NCBI RefSeq assembly: GCF_001500065.1
Contig: NZ_LQIN01000017.1
Coordinates: forward strand, 1-57,099
Length of the DNA: 57,099 bases
Source: Mycobacterium sp. IS-3022
GTDB taxonomy: Bacteria > Actinomycetota > Actinomycetes > Mycobacteriales > Mycobacteriaceae
Reading direction: 5' to 3'
In this document: one piece after another, positions 8,846 through 17,319 of the stretch
Position numbering within the stretch: the first letter of the stretch is position 1
Layout of the letters: every line of letters starts with the position of its first letter
Translations under genes and position numbers: made by a program
The notes under the pieces: generated by a model
What the model saw: the letters and a program-made list of their open reading frames with translations, nothing else
Told to the model about the DNA's origin: nothing
Databases searched by the model: none

Positions 8846-9202
8846 TCAGCGCCGCCGTTTCGGGCGGGCCGCCTTCACCGCGGCGCGGCCCAGTTGATCC
8901 GGGCCGGCGTCGAAGGCGGATGCCATACCCGCCTTTGACTTCGGGCTCTGCATCCGTTCGAGAAGATCGTCGAACTGCTCGGTCAGCTCGTCGAGGGCGG
9001 GTGTGCTCGCCTTCGTCAGCGCCTCGAACTCGGCGTACGACAACAGCACCGCCCGCGGCGTGTTGTGCTTGGTGATCGCCACGGCGCCTGCGGTGGTGGC
9101 CTGCTCGAAGACCGCCCCGAACTCGTTCTTGAAGCGGGTGGCGGCCACGGTTGGCACGTCGACCAGTTCGCCGTCACGGTTGCGGAACGTCAGAGTGGAC
9201 AT
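8846..9202 (-). CDS. Phd/YefM-type antitoxin
   Basis: This 118-residue protein has the prevent-host-death fold: VPTVAATRFKNEFGAVFEQA, then VAITKHNTPRAVLLSYAEFEAL, the classic Phd/YefM DNA-binding and dimerisation core. A longer C-terminal tail, rich in charged residues (ends RPKRRR), probably neutralises the toxin. The ATG at 9202 is preferred over the one at 9211, because TATAAT occupies 9215-9210 on the minus strand and places transcription start on the A of the 9202 ATG (leaderless mRNA). The toxin gene follows in the same frame immediately after the TGA. Autoregulation through the palindrome at 9207-9235 is likely (inference). Confidence 0.85.
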   Translation of the reverse strand: MSTLTFRNRDGELVDVPTVAATRFKNEFGAVFEQATTAGAVAITKHNTPRAVLLSYAEFEALTKASTPALDELTEQFDDLLERMQSPKSKAGMASAFDAGPDQLGRAAVKAARPKRRR

Positions 9203-9206
9203 ATTG

Positions 9207-9235
9207 GCCATTATAGACTTTTTGGCTATAACGGC
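9207..9235 (-). promoter_or_regulatory. Promoter and operator of the toxin-antitoxin operon
   Basis: The minus strand has an exact TATAAT at 9215-9210, seven bases before the 9202 ATG. The same stretch is an inverted repeat: GCCATTATAGAC (9207-9218) and GGCTATAACGGC (9224-9235), 10 of 12 positions complementary, separated by five T residues on the plus strand. A repressor bound here would cover the -10 box, as is usual for Phd/YefM antitoxins. Confidence 0.6.
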
Positions 9236-9239
9236 TCAG

Positions 9240-9481
9240 CTAGTGTCCAGAGTCGTTACTTTGTCGTCAGTAGAGAATTCGAGGTTCGCGCGTTCGGTGT
9301 GGTCCGTTTTCGGCTTCCTATGCTCGAGATTGCACACACGGCTGTGGTCGTTTTCTCAGATCAGCACAACCCTGGGTGCAATCTCGGCGCTAGGACCATT
9401 TCGCAGACCAGCACCCTCGGCCACGTGCGTGCGTACAAGCACCCCAAATTCTGCTGCCGAACTAATGACTCACGACACTAG
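9240..9481. mobile_element. MITE-like 242 bp palindromic element
   Basis: The ends are perfect inverted repeats, CTAGTGTC (9240-9247) and GACACTAG (9474-9481). The similarity continues inward: on both arms GAGTC, TTA, TT, CAG and AATT recur at matching places. At the centre is a second perfect pair, CGAGATTGCAC (9325-9335) and GTGCAATCTCG (9376-9386), with further matching inside. The whole element is thus one long imperfect palindrome with no coding capacity, as in miniature inverted-repeat transposable elements. It sits 4 bases from the toxin-antitoxin operator and its right end contains the stop codon of the SnoaL-like gene (9478-9480). No transposase is present and no clear target duplication can be separated from the CTAG ends. 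Confidence 0.7.
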
Positions 9482-9909
9482 TGCTGCGTGGCGAGTGCGC
9501 GGCGAACCGCGCGTGGGTGGCGGGCGATCTTCGGCCCGAGGAGCACCGCGAACACCGTGATGGCCAGCCACGGCCGAAGGTGAGGCCGAATCCGGCGGAT
9601 GAATCCGGCATCGTCGAGTTCGAACACCATGGCGTCGGTGATCGCCAACCCGGCGATGCGCGCATCGCTCACGGCCACCCGGGTAGAACCGCCGCCGATG
9701 ACCTCTCGCCACGTGAGGTCGGACAGGCCGCCGTAGACGGCGGCCAGCAGGGTCCGCAGGTCGTCGTGTCCGCGGAACACCATCCGGCCCGACAGCGGCG
9801 AAATCAGTTCCGCGTCCCGGCTCAGCGTGCCCATGATGCGGTCGACGTCGGTGACCCGGGTTGCATCGCAGAACACGGCTACGGCGTCGGTTGTCTGGAT
9901 CTCGGCCAT
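9478..9909 (-). CDS. SnoaL-like protein, divergent from an HxlR gene
   Basis: This 143-residue NTF2-fold protein contains DAVAVFCDATRVTDVDRIMGTL, a beta strand AELISPLSG, GHDDLRTLLAAVYGG, and a C-terminal AMVFELDDAGFIRRIRPHL. The ATG at 9909 is preferred because a promoter with TTGCTT (9944-9939), a 17-base spacer and TAGGTT (9921-9916) would start the mRNA exactly there; GTG at 9915 is the alternative. The TAG stop lies within the end of the MITE-like element, so insertion may have replaced the original C-terminus. Function is unknown; it is likely controlled by the divergent HxlR regulator. Confidence 0.7.
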   Translation of the reverse strand: MAEIQTTDAVAVFCDATRVTDVDRIMGTLSRDAELISPLSGRMVFRGHDDLRTLLAAVYGGLSDLTWREVIGGGSTRVAVSDARIAGLAITDAMVFELDDAGFIRRIRPHLRPWLAITVFAVLLGPKIARHPRAVRRALATQH

Positions 9910-9915
9910 GAACAC

Positions 9916-9945
9916 AACCTAACCAGGTAAATTGCAAAAAGCAAT
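9916..9945 (-). promoter_or_regulatory. Promoter with ATTGC..GCAAT palindrome (HxlR-type site)
   Basis: On the minus strand, TTGCTT (9944-9939) and TAGGTT (9921-9916) are 17 bases apart and point to a transcription start at the ATG at 9909. The palindrome ATTGC-AAAAA-GCAAT (9931-9945) overlaps the -35 box. The 46-base gap separates the SnoaL-like gene from the HxlR regulator gene, so the palindrome is a candidate binding site for that regulator. Confidence 0.45.
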
Positions 9946-9961
9946 CGACTATCCTGGAGGA

Positions 9962-10459
9962 ATGCCGAAGCAGTCGTTCGCCGCAATGTCGTGCTCAGTT
10001 GCGCGTGCCGTTGACGTCGTGGGTCAGCGATGGACGCCGCTGATCCTGCGGGACCTGTTCGCGGGCATGACGCGCTTCGAGGACATCCGCTGCGACCTCG
10101 GGATCGCCTCCAATGTGCTCGCCGAACGGTTGGCCGACCTCGAACGGCACGGCGTCGTCGAACGGCGGCAATACCAGAGCATGCCGACGCGCCACGAGTA
10201 CGTCCTCACTGACAAGGGAAGCGACCTCTATCCTGTGATCGCGACCCTGTTGGCGTGGGGCGACAAGTGGTTGGCCGGTGCGGACGGCCCGCCTGCACTG
10301 ATCGTGCACTCCGATTGCGGGAACGTCACCGTCGCGAAAACGGTCTGCGTGGGGTGCGGGGGAGACCTCAACGCCGCCAATACTATTGCCGCAAGCGGCC
10401 CCGGCGCGCGGCGTGGCCCGGGCACCGCGGTCATCGGCGACTACATCACGGGGACTTAG
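9962..10459 (+). CDS. HxlR-family transcriptional regulator
   Basis: This 165-residue protein has an HxlR winged helix at residues about 10-105: CSVARAVDVVGQRWTPLILRDL, GMTRFEDIRCDLGIASNVLAERLADLERHGVVERR, then the wing RHEYVLTDKGSDLYPVI. A cysteine at the start of helix 1 is the usual redox or electrophile sensing position. The C-terminal part holds CGNVTVAKTVCVGCGGDLN, whose cysteines may form a metal or redox site. The ATG at 9962 follows CTGGAGGA. It is divergent from the SnoaL-like gene and its stop overlaps the methyltransferase stop by four bases. Confidence 0.85.
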   Translation: MPKQSFAAMSCSVARAVDVVGQRWTPLILRDLFAGMTRFEDIRCDLGIASNVLAERLADLERHGVVERRQYQSMPTRHEYVLTDKGSDLYPVIATLLAWGDKWLAGADGPPALIVHSDCGNVTVAKTVCVGCGGDLNAANTIAASGPGARRGPGTAVIGDYITGT

Positions 10460-11187
10460 GCCAGCGCAGCGCGGATGCACACCGTGACGTAAGGCAGCGC
10501 CAGCCCGGTCGAGTTGGCCAGCGCCGGGTGTGTGCTCAGCAGTTCGCGCACGCGGTCCAGCGTGCGGGTGCGGACCTTCTCCGGTGAGGTGATGCAGTAG
10601 CTGCGGGAGGCCACCAGGTCGATGAGCGCCTGCGGGGTCAGATAATTGGTCCACTCGACCTGGTGACGCTCGACGCCGGCGAACGGCTCGGGCAGCGTCA
10701 CGGTGGCGTTGAACGGATCGTCCTCGTGGCCGATGATGCGGCCCAGTTCCTTCACCCAGCCCAGCCGCTCGTCGCGGGTGTTCCACACCAGGCCGAGGCG
10801 GCCGCCGGGCCGCAGCACCCGGGCGACTTCCTTGACCGCGCGGTCGAGATCGAACCAGTGCCAGGCCTGGGCCACCAACACCGCGTCGACGCTGTCGTCG
10901 GGCAGCGGGATCTCCTCCGCGGTGCCGAGCAACGCGGGCGTATCGGGTAGCGAATTGCTCAGCAGCTCGAGCATTTCCGGGATGGGGTCGACGGCGACCA
11001 CGTCGAGGCCGCGCTCGACGAGCCGGGTCGTCAGCTTGCCGGTGCCCGCCCCGAGGTCGAGCACCGTAGTGGCGCCCTCGGGCAGCAGCCAGTCGATCGC
11101 GTCGGGCGGATACGACGGCCGGCCCCGCTCGTAGGCCGCGGCTTCCGCGCCGAACGACAGCGAGCGATCCTGCTCCGAGCGGGTCAC
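10456..11187 (-). CDS. SAM-dependent methyltransferase (Rv3342-type)
   Basis: This 243-residue class I methyltransferase has motif I VLDLGAGTGKLT, motif II region VVAVDPIPEML, EEIPLPDDSVDAVLVAQAWHW (motif IV) and RVLRPGGRLGLVWN (post-motif). It starts seven bases after the metX stop and is on the same strand, so it ends the metY-metX transcript, matching the M. tuberculosis order Rv3340-Rv3341-Rv3342. The substrate is unknown. Co-transcription with methionine biosynthesis genes under a SAM riboswitch suggests that its expression follows the cell's methionine/SAM state (inference). Confidence 0.88.
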   Translation of the reverse strand: MTRSEQDRSLSFGAEAAAYERGRPSYPPDAIDWLLPEGATTVLDLGAGTGKLTTRLVERGLDVVAVDPIPEMLELLSNSLPDTPALLGTAEEIPLPDDSVDAVLVAQAWHWFDLDRAVKEVARVLRPGGRLGLVWNTRDERLGWVKELGRIIGHEDDPFNATVTLPEPFAGVERHQVEWTNYLTPQALIDLVASRSYCITSPEKVRTRTLDRVRELLSTHPALANSTGLALPYVTVCIRAALA

Positions 11188-11194
11188 CGCGCCG

Positions 11195-12328
11195 TCATTT
11201 CGAAGCCAGCTCCAGCGTCTTGCGGATCAGCTTGTACACCGCGTCGGTCTCCACCAGGAAGCCGTCGTGTCCGTAGATCGACTCCACGATGTCGAGCTCG
11301 GCGCAGCCCGGCAGCAACTCGGCCAGCTCTTCCTGCAGCCGCAGCGGGTAGAGCCGGTCGGAGGTGATGCCACCGACCACCGCGGGTACCGGGCAGCCGC
11401 GCAACGCGGCTTCGATGCCGCCGCGCCCTCGCCCCACGTCGTGGCTGGACAGCGACTCGGTGAGGGTGACGTACGTGCCCGCGTCGAACCGGGACACCAG
11501 CTTGCGGCCCTGGTGTTCCAAGTAGCTCTGCACCGCGTAGCGGCCGCCGGTGCCCGGGTCCTCACCTTCCTGCGGATCATTGGCGAAGCGGGTGTCGAGC
11601 TCGACCTCGCCGCGATAGGTCAGGTGGGCGAACCGGCGGGCGATCTCCATGCCGAGATCGGGCGAGCGCCCGGTGCCGTAGTAGTCGCCGTTCTGCCAGT
11701 TCGGGTCGGCCTTGATCGCCGCGATCTGCGAGCTCTGGGTGCCGATTTGATCCGCGGTGGCGCGCGCCCCGACGGCGAGCACCAGCCCCGAGCGGACCTT
11801 GTCCGGGTGGCCGACCATCCACTCCAACGCCCTGGCGCCGCCCATCGAGCCGCCGACGACCGCGGCGACCTCGGTGATGCCGAGCGCGTCGAGCGCGGCA
11901 ATGTCGGCCTCCACCTGATCCCGGATGGACACGAGCGGGAAGCGCGAGCCCCACGCCTTGCCGTCGGGGTGCGGTGAGCTCGGGCCGGTCGAGCCGCGGC
12001 AGCCGCCGAGCACGTTGGTGGCCACCGCGCACCAGCGGTCGGTGTCGATCGGCCCGCCCGGGCCCGCCACGCCGTCCCACCAGCCCGCGGTCGGATGGTC
12101 CGGCCCCGCGGGGCCCGTGATGTGCGAGTCACCGGTCAGCGCGTGCAGCACGACGACCACGTTGTCGCGCTGCGGCGACAGTTCGCCCCAGCGCTGGACG
12201 GCGATCGACACGTCCTCGATGACCGCACCGTTCTCCAGCGTCAGCGGGCCGATGTCGACGACGCCGACCTCCCCCTCGGCGGGCAGGCTCAAAACTGGCA
12301 CGTCGGCTTCCAATTCAGAGATGGACAT
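11195..12328 (-). CDS. metX: Homoserine O-acetyltransferase MetX
   Basis: This 377-residue alpha/beta hydrolase-fold enzyme acetylates L-homoserine with acetyl-CoA, the first committed step of methionine synthesis. The nucleophile elbow GGSMGG has Ser at about residue 161; the acid is in SDRLYPLR and the histidine in YGHDGFLVE near the C-terminus. The oxyanion/substrate region LHALTGDSH and the [30 protein letters not shown] block, typical of MetX, are present. The start overlaps the metY stop by one base (TGATG), giving tight coupling. Known as metA in M. tuberculosis (Rv3341). Confidence 0.96.
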   Translation of the reverse strand: MSISELEADVPVLSLPAEGEVGVVDIGPLTLENGAVIEDVSIAVQRWGELSPQRDNVVVVLHALTGDSHITGPAGPDHPTAGWWDGVAGPGGPIDTDRWCAVATNVLGGCRGSTGPSSPHPDGKAWGSRFPLVSIRDQVEADIAALDALGITEVAAVVGGSMGGARALEWMVGHPDKVRSGLVLAVGARATADQIGTQSSQIAAIKADPNWQNGDYYGTGRSPDLGMEIARRFAHLTYRGEVELDTRFANDPQEGEDPGTGGRYAVQSYLEHQGRKLVSRFDAGTYVTLTESLSSHDVGRGRGGIEAALRGCPVPAVVGGITSDRLYPLRLQEELAELLPGCAELDIVESIYGHDGFLVETDAVYKLIRKTLELASK

Positions 12329-13674
12329 CAGAACGCCGCCGCGGTGTTGGGATCGGTCGATCCGGCGGCGCGCAGCGGCCTGGCGGCGGCGAAGCCCTGC
12401 TCCAGGTCGGCCAGGATGTCGTCGATGCCCTCGATGCCGACGGCCAGTCGCACCAGGCCCGGTGTCACGCCGGTGGCCAACTGCTCCTCCGGTGACAGCT
12501 GCGCGTGCGTGGTGGAGGCCGGGTGGATCACCAGCGACCGCACATCGCCGATGTTGGCGACGTGGCTGTGCAACGTCAGTGCGTTGACGAAGGCCTTGCC
12601 CGCGTCGACGCCGCCGGCGAGCTCGAAGGCCAGCACCGCACCGGTGCCCTTGGGCGCCAACTTCTTTCCGAGGTCGTACCAGGGGGAGGAGGGCAGTCCG
12701 GCGTAGTTGACCGAGATGACATCGGAGTGCGCCTGCAGATACTCGGCCACCTTCTGCGCGTTGGCCACGTGCCGTTCGACACGCAGGCTCAGCGTCTCCA
12801 GGCCCTGCGCAATCAGGAACGCATTGAACGGCGACGCCGCCGAACCCAGGTCGCGCAGCAGCTGTACGCGCGCCTTGAGCGCGTAGGCGGGCGCACCCAG
12901 TTCGGCGAACACCACACCGTGGTAGCTGGGGTCGGGCTCGGTGAAGCCGGGGAACTTGCCGTTGGTCCAATCGAACGCGCCGCCGTCGACGACGACCCCG
13001 GCGATCGCCGCCCCGTGCCCGCCGAGGTACTTGGTGGCGGAGTGCACGACGATGTCGGCGCCGTGGCTCAGAGGTTGGATCAGGTACGGCGTGGCGATGG
13101 TGTTGTCGACGATCAGCGGCACGCCGGCGTCGTGGGCGACCGCGGCGACGTTGGGGATGTCGAGCACGTCGATCTGCGGGTTGGAGATGGTCTCGGCGAA
13201 GAACGCCTTGGTGTTCGGCCGTACCGCGGCGCGCCAGGAGTCGAGGTCGTCGGCGTCCTCCACGAAGCTGACCTCGATGCCGATCTTGGGCAGCGTGTAG
13301 TGGAACAGGTTGTAGGTGCCGCCGTAGAGGCGGGGGCTGGACACGATGTGGTCGCCGCTGTCGGCGAGGTTGAGGATCGCAAACGTCGACGCAGCCTGGC
13401 CGGACGACAGGAACAGCGCCGCGACGCCGCCTTCGAGCGCGGCGATGCGCTGCTCGACGACGTCGGTCGTCGGGTTCATGATCCGGGTGTAGATGTTGCC
13501 CGGCTCGGCGAGCCCGAACAGCGCGGCGGCGTGGTCGGTGCTGTTGAACGTGTACGAGGTGGTCTGGTAGATCGGCAACGCCCGCGCGTTGGTGGCCGCG
13601 TCGGGGACCTGGCCGGCATGGACCTGTTTGGTCTCGAACGCCCAATTTGCGGTCGGGTCTTCTGGCGCGCTCAT
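12328..13674 (-). CDS. metY: O-acetylhomoserine sulfhydrylase MetY
   Basis: This 448-residue PLP enzyme of the Cys/Met metabolism family converts O-acetylhomoserine plus sulfide to homocysteine. Seen are [26 protein letters not shown], the PLP lysine in [11 protein letters not shown], and [18 protein letters not shown] at the end. The insertions and length match O-acetylhomoserine sulfhydrylases (about 430-450 residues) rather than cystathionine gamma-synthases (about 390). It is first in the operon with metX and the methyltransferase. A SAM-IV riboswitch lies in its leader, with GGAGGTCC as ribosome site seven bases before the ATG. Confidence 0.95.
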   Translation of the reverse strand: MSAPEDPTANWAFETKQVHAGQVPDAATNARALPIYQTTSYTFNSTDHAAALFGLAEPGNIYTRIMNPTTDVVEQRIAALEGGVAALFLSSGQAASTFAILNLADSGDHIVSSPRLYGGTYNLFHYTLPKIGIEVSFVEDADDLDSWRAAVRPNTKAFFAETISNPQIDVLDIPNVAAVAHDAGVPLIVDNTIATPYLIQPLSHGADIVVHSATKYLGGHGAAIAGVVVDGGAFDWTNGKFPGFTEPDPSYHGVVFAELGAPAYALKARVQLLRDLGSAASPFNAFLIAQGLETLSLRVERHVANAQKVAEYLQAHSDVISVNYAGLPSSPWYDLGKKLAPKGTGAVLAFELAGGVDAGKAFVNALTLHSHVANIGDVRSLVIHPASTTHAQLSPEEQLATGVTPGLVRLAVGIEGIDDILADLEQGFAAARPLRAAGSTDPNTAAAF

Positions 13675-13716
13675 GCGGAACGGACCTCCATCTGTGTCTG
13701 GGGGCCCGTCATAACG

Positions 13717-13839
13717 GACCCGCGCTTGCCGGCAGCCGCTCGTTAGCGGTTACTCAACCTGGTCATCACCCGGGGCACCCCACCGCGGTTGGAGGGTTGC
13801 CGACCAGCAAGCCGGGGCTTGTCGCTGGCACTCATGACC
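13717..13839 (-). promoter_or_regulatory. SAM-IV riboswitch
   Basis: Read on the minus strand from 13839, the leader begins GGTCATGAGTGCCAGCG, contains CCCCGGCTTGCTGG, GGCAACCCTCC and GGGGTGCCCCGGGTGATGAC, and ends GGCAAGCGCGGGTC. These elements and their order match the SAM-IV riboswitch described upstream of the M. tuberculosis Rv3340 homolog, about 120 nt long (recalled, not searched). It lies 43 bases upstream of metY. A hairpin of 8 bp with a 4-base loop (13702-13721) overlaps the 3' end of the aptamer and could be the expression platform; it has no T tract. SAM binding is expected to reduce metY-metX expression. Confidence 0.92.
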
Positions 13840-13916
13840 GAGCAGAAGCGTATCGCACGTCACCGATGTGAGGCCAGCGAGGGCAGCGCGACGGCGGCAC
13901 CGCCACCCCTTGTCCC

Positions 13917-14047
13917 TCTCGCGAGACGTACACCTGGCTCGTGATTTGCAGTCGATCCGCGGTCCTGGTGTAACTCTCGCGAGTCGAACCGGCGTACGGC
14001 AAAGCCCCGCTGTGCAGGGCGGGCGGCAAAGCTACTGGTCAGTAGCT
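13917..14047 (+). promoter_or_regulatory. Palindrome-containing control region upstream of icd
   Basis: The gap of about 330 bases between the riboswitch and icd has no credible gene. It holds TCTCGCGAGA (13917-13926), a second CTCGCGAG core (13976-13983), and a perfect inverted repeat AGCTACTG-GT-CAGTAGCT (14030-14047), which looks like a TetR-type operator. The region reads towards icd, whose ATG is at 14172. No regulator gene adjoins it and I cannot assign the motifs to a known factor. Confidence 0.4.
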
Positions 14048-14171
14048 CGTTCTTTGTCGATGGGGCCGACCCCCTGGCTCACACGTAGCGTCATGTCCGA
14101 GGCAATACTGGTAGTCGACGCGACACCGAACATCCTCGAACCGACCGCTACCGACGCCGGGAGAACACCGA

Positions 14172-16427
14172 ATGACTGCCGAGCAGCCGACCATCATCTA
14201 CACGCTGACCGACGAGGCGCCGCTGCTGGCGACCTATGCGTTCCTGCCGATCATTCGCACGTTCACCGAACCGGCCGGCATCAACGTCGAAACCAGCGAC
14301 ATCTCGGTGGCGGCGCGCATCCTCGCCGAGTTCTCCGACCGGCTGACCGAAGAGCAGCGCGTGCCCGACAACCTGGCCCGGCTGGGCGAGCTGACTCAGC
14401 AACCGGACACCAACATCATCAAGCTGCCGAACATCAGCGCTTCGGTCCCTCAGCTGCTGGCCGCGATCAAGGAGTTGAAGGGCAAGGGTTACGACCTGCC
14501 GGACTATCCCGGTGAGCCGAAGACCGACGAGGAGAAGCAGATCAAGGAACGCTACGCCAAGGTCCTCGGCAGCGCAGTGAACCCGGTTCTGCGGCAAGGT
14601 AATTCGGACCGTCGCGCGCCGAAGGCCGTCAAGGAGTACGCGCGCAAGCACCCGCACAGCATGGGGGAGTGGTCGCAGGCGTCGCGCACTCACGTGGCGA
14701 CCATGAAGCGCGGCGACTTCTACCACGGCGAGAAGTCGATGACGCTCGACAAGGATCGCAAGGTCAAGATGGTGCTCGAGACCAAGAGCGGCGAGACGCT
14801 GGTCCTCAAGCCGGAAGTGGCGCTCGACGACGGCGACATCATCGACAGCATGTTCATGAGCAAGAAGGCGCTGTGCGAATTCTTCGAAGAACAGATCGAG
14901 GACGCCTACAAGACCGGCGTGATGTTCTCGCTGCACGTCAAGGCCACCATGATGAAGGTGTCGCACCCGATCGTCTTCGGGCACGCGGTGAAGGTCTTCT
15001 ACAAGGAGGCGTTCGCCAAGCATCAGCAGGTGCTCGATGAACTCGGGGTCAACGTCAACAACGGAATGTCGGATCTGTACGACAAGATCCAGTCGCTGCC
15101 GGCGTCGCAACGCGAGGAGATCGTCCAGGACATCCACGCCGTGCACGAGCACCGGCCGGAACTGGCCATGGTCGACTCGGCCCGCGGCATCACCAACTTC
15201 CACTCACCGTCCGACGTGATCGTCGACGCGTCGATGCCGGCCATGATCCGGCTCGGCGGAAAGATGTACGGCGCGGACGGGCGCACCAAGGACACCAAGG
15301 CGGTGAACCCGGAATCCACGTTCAGCCGCATCTATCAGGAGATGGTCAACTTCTGTAAGACCCACGGGCAGTTCGACCCCACCACCATGGGCACGGTTCC
15401 GAACGTCGGGTTGATGGCGCAGAAGGCCGAGGAGTACGGCAGCCACGACAAGACCTTCGAGATCCCCGAGGACGGCGTCGCCAACATCGTCGACATCGAC
15501 ACCGGCGAGGTGCTGTTGACGCAGAACGTCGAGACCGGCGACATCTGGCGGATGCCGGTCGTCAAGGACGCCGCGATCCGGGACTGGGTGAAGCTGGCCG
15601 TCACGCGGGCCCGGGCTTCGGACATGACGGCGCTGTTCTGGCTCGACACCGAGCGTCCACACGAGGTCGAGCTGCGCAAGAAGGTCAAGGAGTACCTGAA
15701 CGAGCACGACACCGAGGGCCTGAAAATCCAGATCATGCCGCAGGTGTGGGCGATGCGGTACACGCTGGAGCGGCTGATCCGCGGCCAGGACACCATCGCC
15801 GTGACCGGCAACATCCTGCGCGACTACCTGACCGACCTGTTCCCGATCCTCGAGTTGGGCACCAGCGCCAAGATGCTCTCGATCGTGCCGCTGATGGCCG
15901 GTGGCGGCATGTATGAGACCGGCGCCGGCGGTTCGGCTCCCAAGCACGTCCACCAGCTGGTCGAGGAGAACCACCTGCGCTGGGACTCGCTCGGTGAATT
16001 CCTCGCCCTCGGCGCGTGTTTCGAGGACATCGGCCGCAAGACCGACAACAAGCGCGCTGTGTTGCTGGGCAAGACGCTCGACTCGGCGATCGGAAAACTG
16101 TTGGACAACAACAAGAGCCCGTCGCGCAAGACCGGCGAGCTGGACAACCGGGGCAGCCAGTTCTATCTCGCCATGTACTGGGCGCAGGAGCTCGCCGAGC
16201 AGACCGACGACAAGGAACTGGCCGACCACTTCGCCGGGCTGGCCAAGACGCTGGGCGAGAACGAGGACGCCATCGTCACCGAACTCGCTGAGGTGCAAGG
16301 GGACTCGGTTGACATCGGCGGTTACTACTATCCGGACCGCGAGAAGACCACGGCGGTGATGCGGCCGAGCAAGACGCTGAACTCGGTGCTGGAAGGCGCG
16401 ACGGAACAGCCGGTGACGGAGGGTTAG
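14172..16427 (+). CDS. icd2: Monomeric NADP-dependent isocitrate dehydrogenase
   Basis: This 751-residue protein has the size and sequence of monomeric (type II) isocitrate dehydrogenases, about 740-750 residues, unlike the 410-residue dimeric type. It oxidatively decarboxylates isocitrate to 2-oxoglutarate, producing NADPH in the TCA cycle. Recognisable blocks are [20 protein letters not shown] at the start, [52 protein letters not shown] and the C-terminal [18 protein letters not shown]. The ATG at 14172 matches family starts. It converges with the alpha/beta hydrolase gene, stops overlapping by three bases. In M. tuberculosis the equivalent is icd2. Confidence 0.95.
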   Translation: MTAEQPTIIYTLTDEAPLLATYAFLPIIRTFTEPAGINVETSDISVAARILAEFSDRLTEEQRVPDNLARLGELTQQPDTNIIKLPNISASVPQLLAAIKELKGKGYDLPDYPGEPKTDEEKQIKERYAKVLGSAVNPVLRQGNSDRRAPKAVKEYARKHPHSMGEWSQASRTHVATMKRGDFYHGEKSMTLDKDRKVKMVLETKSGETLVLKPEVALDDGDIIDSMFMSKKALCEFFEEQIEDAYKTGVMFSLHVKATMMKVSHPIVFGHAVKVFYKEAFAKHQQVLDELGVNVNNGMSDLYDKIQSLPASQREEIVQDIHAVHEHRPELAMVDSARGITNFHSPSDVIVDASMPAMIRLGGKMYGADGRTKDTKAVNPESTFSRIYQEMVNFCKTHGQFDPTTMGTVPNVGLMAQKAEEYGSHDKTFEIPEDGVANIVDIDTGEVLLTQNVETGDIWRMPVVKDAAIRDWVKLAVTRARASDMTALFWLDTERPHEVELRKKVKEYLNEHDTEGLKIQIMPQVWAMRYTLERLIRGQDTIAVTGNILRDYLTDLFPILELGTSAKMLSIVPLMAGGGMYETGAGGSAPKHVHQLVEENHLRWDSLGEFLALGACFEDIGRKTDNKRAVLLGKTLDSAIGKLLDNNKSPSRKTGELDNRGSQFYLAMYWAQELAEQTDDKELADHFAGLAKTLGENEDAIVTELAEVQGDSVDIGGYYYPDREKTTAVMRPSKTLNSVLEGATEQPVTEG

Positions 16428-17260
16428 CCGCCGAGCGCTTCCCTGGGTTGCGGTGTCGCATACCGGTCGACGAACCCGAGGATCACGTCGGCGACCCGTT
16501 GCGGCGCTTCGAACATCGGGATGTGCCCGACGCCGTCGAGGTGGGTGACCTCTGTGCTCGACGGTAGATGCGTGCTGAAATGGCGGGTGAACCGCGGATG
16601 CGGCAGCACCCGGTCCTTCTCGCAGATCACCAGGTGCGTCGGCGCTTTGCCTTCGGCGAGTTCCAGAAGGCCCGGCATCAACAGTGCCTTCACCAACAAC
16701 TGGTAGTAGGCCGGGCAGTGGGTGACGTCGTCGATGATGTCGACGAGGTCTTCGTCGGACAGGCGGTCCGGGGTGGCGCTGATCGGGAAGTGGGCCAGAT
16801 AGCGGGTGAACGGCAACTTCAGGACGTGCTGGCGGAACGCGAGTGTGAACAGCCAGACGGGCAGGCCGGCCAGGAATTTGCCGACGATCTCGAACTTGGC
16901 GGGCGTGTACCGACTCCAGCCACCGGCCGGTGCGATACCGGTCAGCGTGCGGGCCCGACCGCGGCGTTCCAACTCGAAGGCCACCCAGCCGCCGAGCGAA
17001 TTACCGACGATGTGCGCGGTGTCCCAGCCGAGCGCATCGAGGCGGCGTTCGACGTCGTCGGCCAGTTCGGCCGTGTCGAGGAAGTAGTGGCCCTTCACGC
17101 CGCCGTTGTGTCCGGGCATGGTGGGGGCGAGGACCTCGTACCGGCCGGTGTCGGCGATCAGCGGGGCGACTTTCTTCCACACGTTCTGCGACATCATGAA
17201 CGGGTGTAGCAACAGCATTGGCTCGCCGGAGCCGACGTGGATCGGTGCGCGCTCGGTCAT
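16424..17260 (-). CDS. Alpha/beta hydrolase
   Basis: This 278-residue alpha/beta hydrolase starts at the ATG at 17260 (MTERAPIHVGSGEP); the upstream frame lacks similarity. The segments MLLLHPFMMSQNVWKKVAPL and VLAPTMPGHNGG are the usual first strands and oxyanion loop. The nucleophile elbow is GNSLGGW (about residues 95-101), the acid is probably in VICEKDRVLPH, and the histidine is in GVGHIPMFEAP. A cap domain (FLAGLPVWLFTLAFRQ and following) is inserted between strands. The substrate is unknown; epoxide-hydrolase-like or esterase activity is possible. Confidence 0.85.
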   Translation of the reverse strand: MTERAPIHVGSGEPMLLLHPFMMSQNVWKKVAPLIADTGRYEVLAPTMPGHNGGVKGHYFLDTAELADDVERRLDALGWDTAHIVGNSLGGWVAFELERRGRARTLTGIAPAGGWSRYTPAKFEIVGKFLAGLPVWLFTLAFRQHVLKLPFTRYLAHFPISATPDRLSDEDLVDIIDDVTHCPAYYQLLVKALLMPGLLELAEGKAPTHLVICEKDRVLPHPRFTRHFSTHLPSSTEVTHLDGVGHIPMFEAPQRVADVILGFVDRYATPQPREALGG

Positions 17261-17319
17261 CAGCCCGACATTAAGGTGATACCGGCGGTACCGCAAGTGC
17301 GTCGGTAGGGTCGCCCGCT

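Noticed and set aside
11195..13645. One 816-codon open frame covering metX and the region antisense or out of frame to metY
   Set aside because: Only the metX part (from 12328) has protein-like sequence; the rest is an out-of-frame shadow of metY on the same strand.
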